64,000 nt of DNA from Rhizobium aethiopicum (GTDB taxonomy: Bacteria > Pseudomonadota > Alphaproteobacteria > Rhizobiales > Rhizobiaceae), in the NCBI RefSeq assembly GCF_014197535.1, contig NZ_JACIFV010000003.1, forward strand, positions 248,001 to 312,000, read 5' to 3'. The notes under the pieces were generated by a model. The model ran no database searches, was not told the DNA's origin, and was given only the letters and a program-made list of their open reading frames with translations. Position numbers and translations under genes: made by a program. Shown here in pieces: positions 61,951 through 64,000 of this stretch (its first letter is position 1; every line of letters begins with the position of its first letter).

Positions 61951-64000
61951 ATGGCTTCTCTCCATGATTTCAATCCGGCGCTCGTCAACTGGGACGCTCT
62001 CCACGGCCTGCCACGTTTCGATGCCATCGATGATGGCGATTTTTCCGCCGCTTTCGACGCGGCGCTCGCCGCGCATGAACAGGAGATCGACGAGATTGCC
62101 GGAAACAGCGATGCGCCGACATTCGACAATACGGTGGTAGCGCTGGAGATTGCCGGCGATGCACTCTCGCGCGTTTCGGCGCTGTTCTGGAACAAGGCGG
62201 GCGCACATACCAACGAAGTCATCCAGGCGCTGGAGCGCGAGATCTCGCCGAAAATGTCACGCCACTATTCAAAGATCGGGATGAACGCCGCGCTCTTTGC
62301 CCGCATCGACACGCTTTGGGAGACGCGCGAGAGCCTGGGGCTGACGCTGGAGCAGACGCGGGTGCTGGAACGCCATTGGAAGGGTTTTGTCAAATCCGGC
62401 GCCAAGCTCGAAAAGCCCGAGCAGGAGAAACTTGCGGCGATCAATGAAAGGCTCGCGGGCCTCGGAACACAGTTCGGTCAGAACGTGCTGGCCGATGAGA
62501 AGGCCTGGGCGCTCATTCTTTCCGAGGGCGCGGAACTCGACGGACTGCCGGAATTCCTGCGCGACGCGATGGCGGCGGCGGCGCGCGAACGCGGTGAGGA
62601 GGGCAAATATGCGGTGACGCTGTCGCGCTCGATCATCGAGCCGTTCCTGACCTTTTCGGAGCGCCGGGATCTGCGCGAACAGGCTTTCAATGCGTGGGTG
62701 GCGCGCGGCGCAAACGGCGGGGAAACCGACAACCGCGCCGTCATCAAGGAAACGCTGGCGCTGCGCCATCAGGTGGCGAAGCTGCTCGGCTACGGCAATT
62801 TTGCCGAGCTGAAACTCGACAACACGATGGCGAAGACGGCGGATGCGGTGAACGGCCTGCTGCGGGCGGTCTGGGCGCGGGCGGTGAAACGCGCCGGCGA
62901 GGAAGAGGTCGACATCGCGGCGCTGATCGCCGAGGAGGGCCGGAACCACGAGGTAATGCCCTGGGACTGGCGCCACTACGCTGAAAAGATCCGAGCCCGG
63001 AAGTTCGATTTTTCCGAGGCCGAGCTCAAGCCCTATCTGCAACTCGAAAAGATCATCGACGCCTGCTTTGACGCGGCCGGCCGGCTGTTCGGCATCCGCG
63101 CCGTCGAGAAGAAGTGTGTCGCGGCCTATCATCCCGACGTCAGGGTGTTCGAAATCCGGGATCGGGACGACAGGCTGGTCGCCCTCTTCCTCGGCGATTA
63201 TTTCGCCCGCAGCTCGAAACGCTCAGGCGCCTGGATGAGCTCGCTGCAATCGCAGCACAAGCTGCAACTGAAAAACGGCCGCCGCGGCGAATTGCCGATC
63301 ATCTACAATGTCTGCAACTTCGCCAAACCCGCTGAAGGCAAGCCCGCGCTGCTGTCGCTCGACGATGCCCGCACGCTGTTCCATGAATTTGGCCATGCAC
63401 TGCACGGCATGCTTTCAAACGTCACCTATCCCTCGGTTTCGGGCACCAGCGTCTCGCGCGATTTCGTCGAGCTGCCTTCGCAGCTTTACGAGCACTGGCT
63501 GACGGTTCCCGCCATCCTCAAGGAATATGCCGTGCATTTCGAGACAGGCGAGCCGATGCCGCAGGTGCTGCTCGACAAGGTGCTGGCGGCTCGCACCTTC
63601 AATGCCGGTTTCAACACCGTCGAATTCACCTCGTCGGCGCTGGTGGATATGGCGTTTCATACGCGCGAAGCCGTCGATGACCCGATGGCGGTACAGGCGG
63701 AGGTGCTGGCCGAGATCGGCCTGCCGAAGTCGATCGTCATGCGCCATGCCACACCGCACTTCCAGCACATCTTCTCCGGCGGCTATTCGGCCGGCTATTA
63801 CTCCTACATGTGGTCGGAAGTTCTCGATGCCGATGCCTTTGCCGCCTTCGAGGAGACCGGGGATGCCTTCAACGGCGAGATGGCGCGCAAGCTCAAGGAG
63901 AATATCTATTCCACCGGCGGCTCGCTCGACCCCGAAGATGCCTACAAGGCCTTCCGCGGCAAGCTGCCGAGGCCGGATGCGATGCTCGTCAAAAAGGGAC
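61951..64000 (+). CDS. M3-family oligopeptidase (OpdA/Dcp type), 3' end beyond window
   Basis: Zinc metallopeptidase, 683 codons visible from ATG 61951 to the right edge; the usual length is about 680-700, so only a few residues are missing. The zinc motif HEFGH is at 478-482 (FHEFGHALHGML), and the third ligand Glu lies in RDFVELPSQLYEHW about 25 residues later. The N-terminal helical cap (NPALVNWDALHGLPRFDAID) is typical. It degrades short peptides, including cleaved signal peptides, in the cytoplasm. AAAAGGA ribosome site upstream. Confidence 0.93.
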   Translation, partial: MASLHDFNPALVNWDALHGLPRFDAIDDGDFSAAFDAALAAHEQEIDEIAGNSDAPTFDNTVVALEIAGDALSRVSALFWNKAGAHTNEVIQALEREISPKMSRHYSKIGMNAALFARIDTLWETRESLGLTLEQTRVLERHWKGFVKSGAKLEKPEQEKLAAINERLAGLGTQFGQNVLADEKAWALILSEGAELDGLPEFLRDAMAAAARERGEEGKYAVTLSRSIIEPFLTFSERRDLREQAFNAWVARGANGGETDNRAVIKETLALRHQVAKLLGYGNFAELKLDNTMAKTADAVNGLLRAVWARAVKRAGEEEVDIAALIAEEGRNHEVMPWDWRHYAEKIRARKFDFSEAELKPYLQLEKIIDACFDAAGRLFGIRAVEKKCVAAYHPDVRVFEIRDRDDRLVALFLGDYFARSSKRSGAWMSSLQSQHKLQLKNGRRGELPIIYNVCNFAKPAEGKPALLSLDDARTLFHEFGHALHGMLSNVTYPSVSGTSVSRDFVELPSQLYEHWLTVPAILKEYAVHFETGEPMPQVLLDKVLAARTFNAGFNTVEFTSSALVDMAFHTREAVDDPMAVQAEVLAEIGLPKSIVMRHATPHFQHIFSGGYSAGYYSYMWSEVLDADAFAAFEETGDAFNGEMARKLKENIYSTGGSLDPEDAYKAFRGKLPRPDAMLVKKG

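Overview
The window looks like core chromosome of a fast-growing Rhizobium, most likely the R. leguminosarum/R. etli group. Supporting signs are the high GC content, UGA-GUG/AUG-overlapping operons typical of Rhizobiales, a glnK-amtB operon behind a sigma-54 promoter, a cenR-type cell-envelope regulator, rhizobial conserved unknown families (DUF2794, DUF2585, DUF1223, DUF6880, IalB-like) and a RIME1-like mosaic repeat. Species identity is inferred from gene content only.

Layout. 0-4.6 kb: a Ro60 (rsr) gene cut by the left edge, facing away from its probable activator rtcR, then a DUF6880 gene, a broken DsbA-like gene and tRNA-Gly(GCC). 4.8-9.6 kb: YbaK-type deacylase, thioredoxin-TPR protein, LON-domain protein, Trm112-like protein, a ubiquinone hydroxylase and acyl-CoA thioesterase II. 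9.6-11.7 kb: NtrC/sigma-54 controlled glnK-amtB. 11.7-17 kb: ftsK behind a perfect CtrA box, lolA, xthA coupled to an ATP-grasp gene. 17-21.8 kb: cyclic-nucleotide-binding protein, cenR, L,D-transpeptidase, aldo/keto reductase, and leuC with a possible attenuator. 21.8-28 kb, minus strand: amino-acid ABC permease and binding protein, then the translation and protein-targeting cluster ffh-chorismate mutase-rpsP-rimM-trmD-rplS.

28.4-33.9 kb: dapF-mtaB-ftsY-yciB-DUF2585 on the plus strand. 34-37.2 kb: ccmABCDG for cytochrome c maturation on the minus strand. 37.4-43.2 kb: acnA, DUF1223, DUF2794, GNAT and a Bax-inhibitor-1 protein. 43.4-48.8 kb: a YbbA/YbbP-type ABC exporter next to tesA, then thpR and a tyrosine phosphatase that overlap tail to tail, and phhB. 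48.8-54.6 kb: YkvA-like protein, ECF sigma-factor remnant, IalB-like protein, rlmN and a TrpXYZ-like ABC transporter. 54.6-64 kb is more mosaic: LysE exporters, RIME1, an SDR, parD with a broken parE, argG plus a decayed second argG fragment, NUDIX, a TetR-cupin pair, and an M3 oligopeptidase cut by the right edge.

The most unusual signals are: the Ro60/RtcR RNA-repair control region with its own sigma-54 promoter; a family of GC-rich paired-hairpin elements, one inserted in frame inside ftsY and one splitting the ccmA-ccmB junction; a leader ORF plus intrinsic terminator ahead of leuC; and a set of decaying genes (DsbA-like, ECF sigma, parE, second argG).
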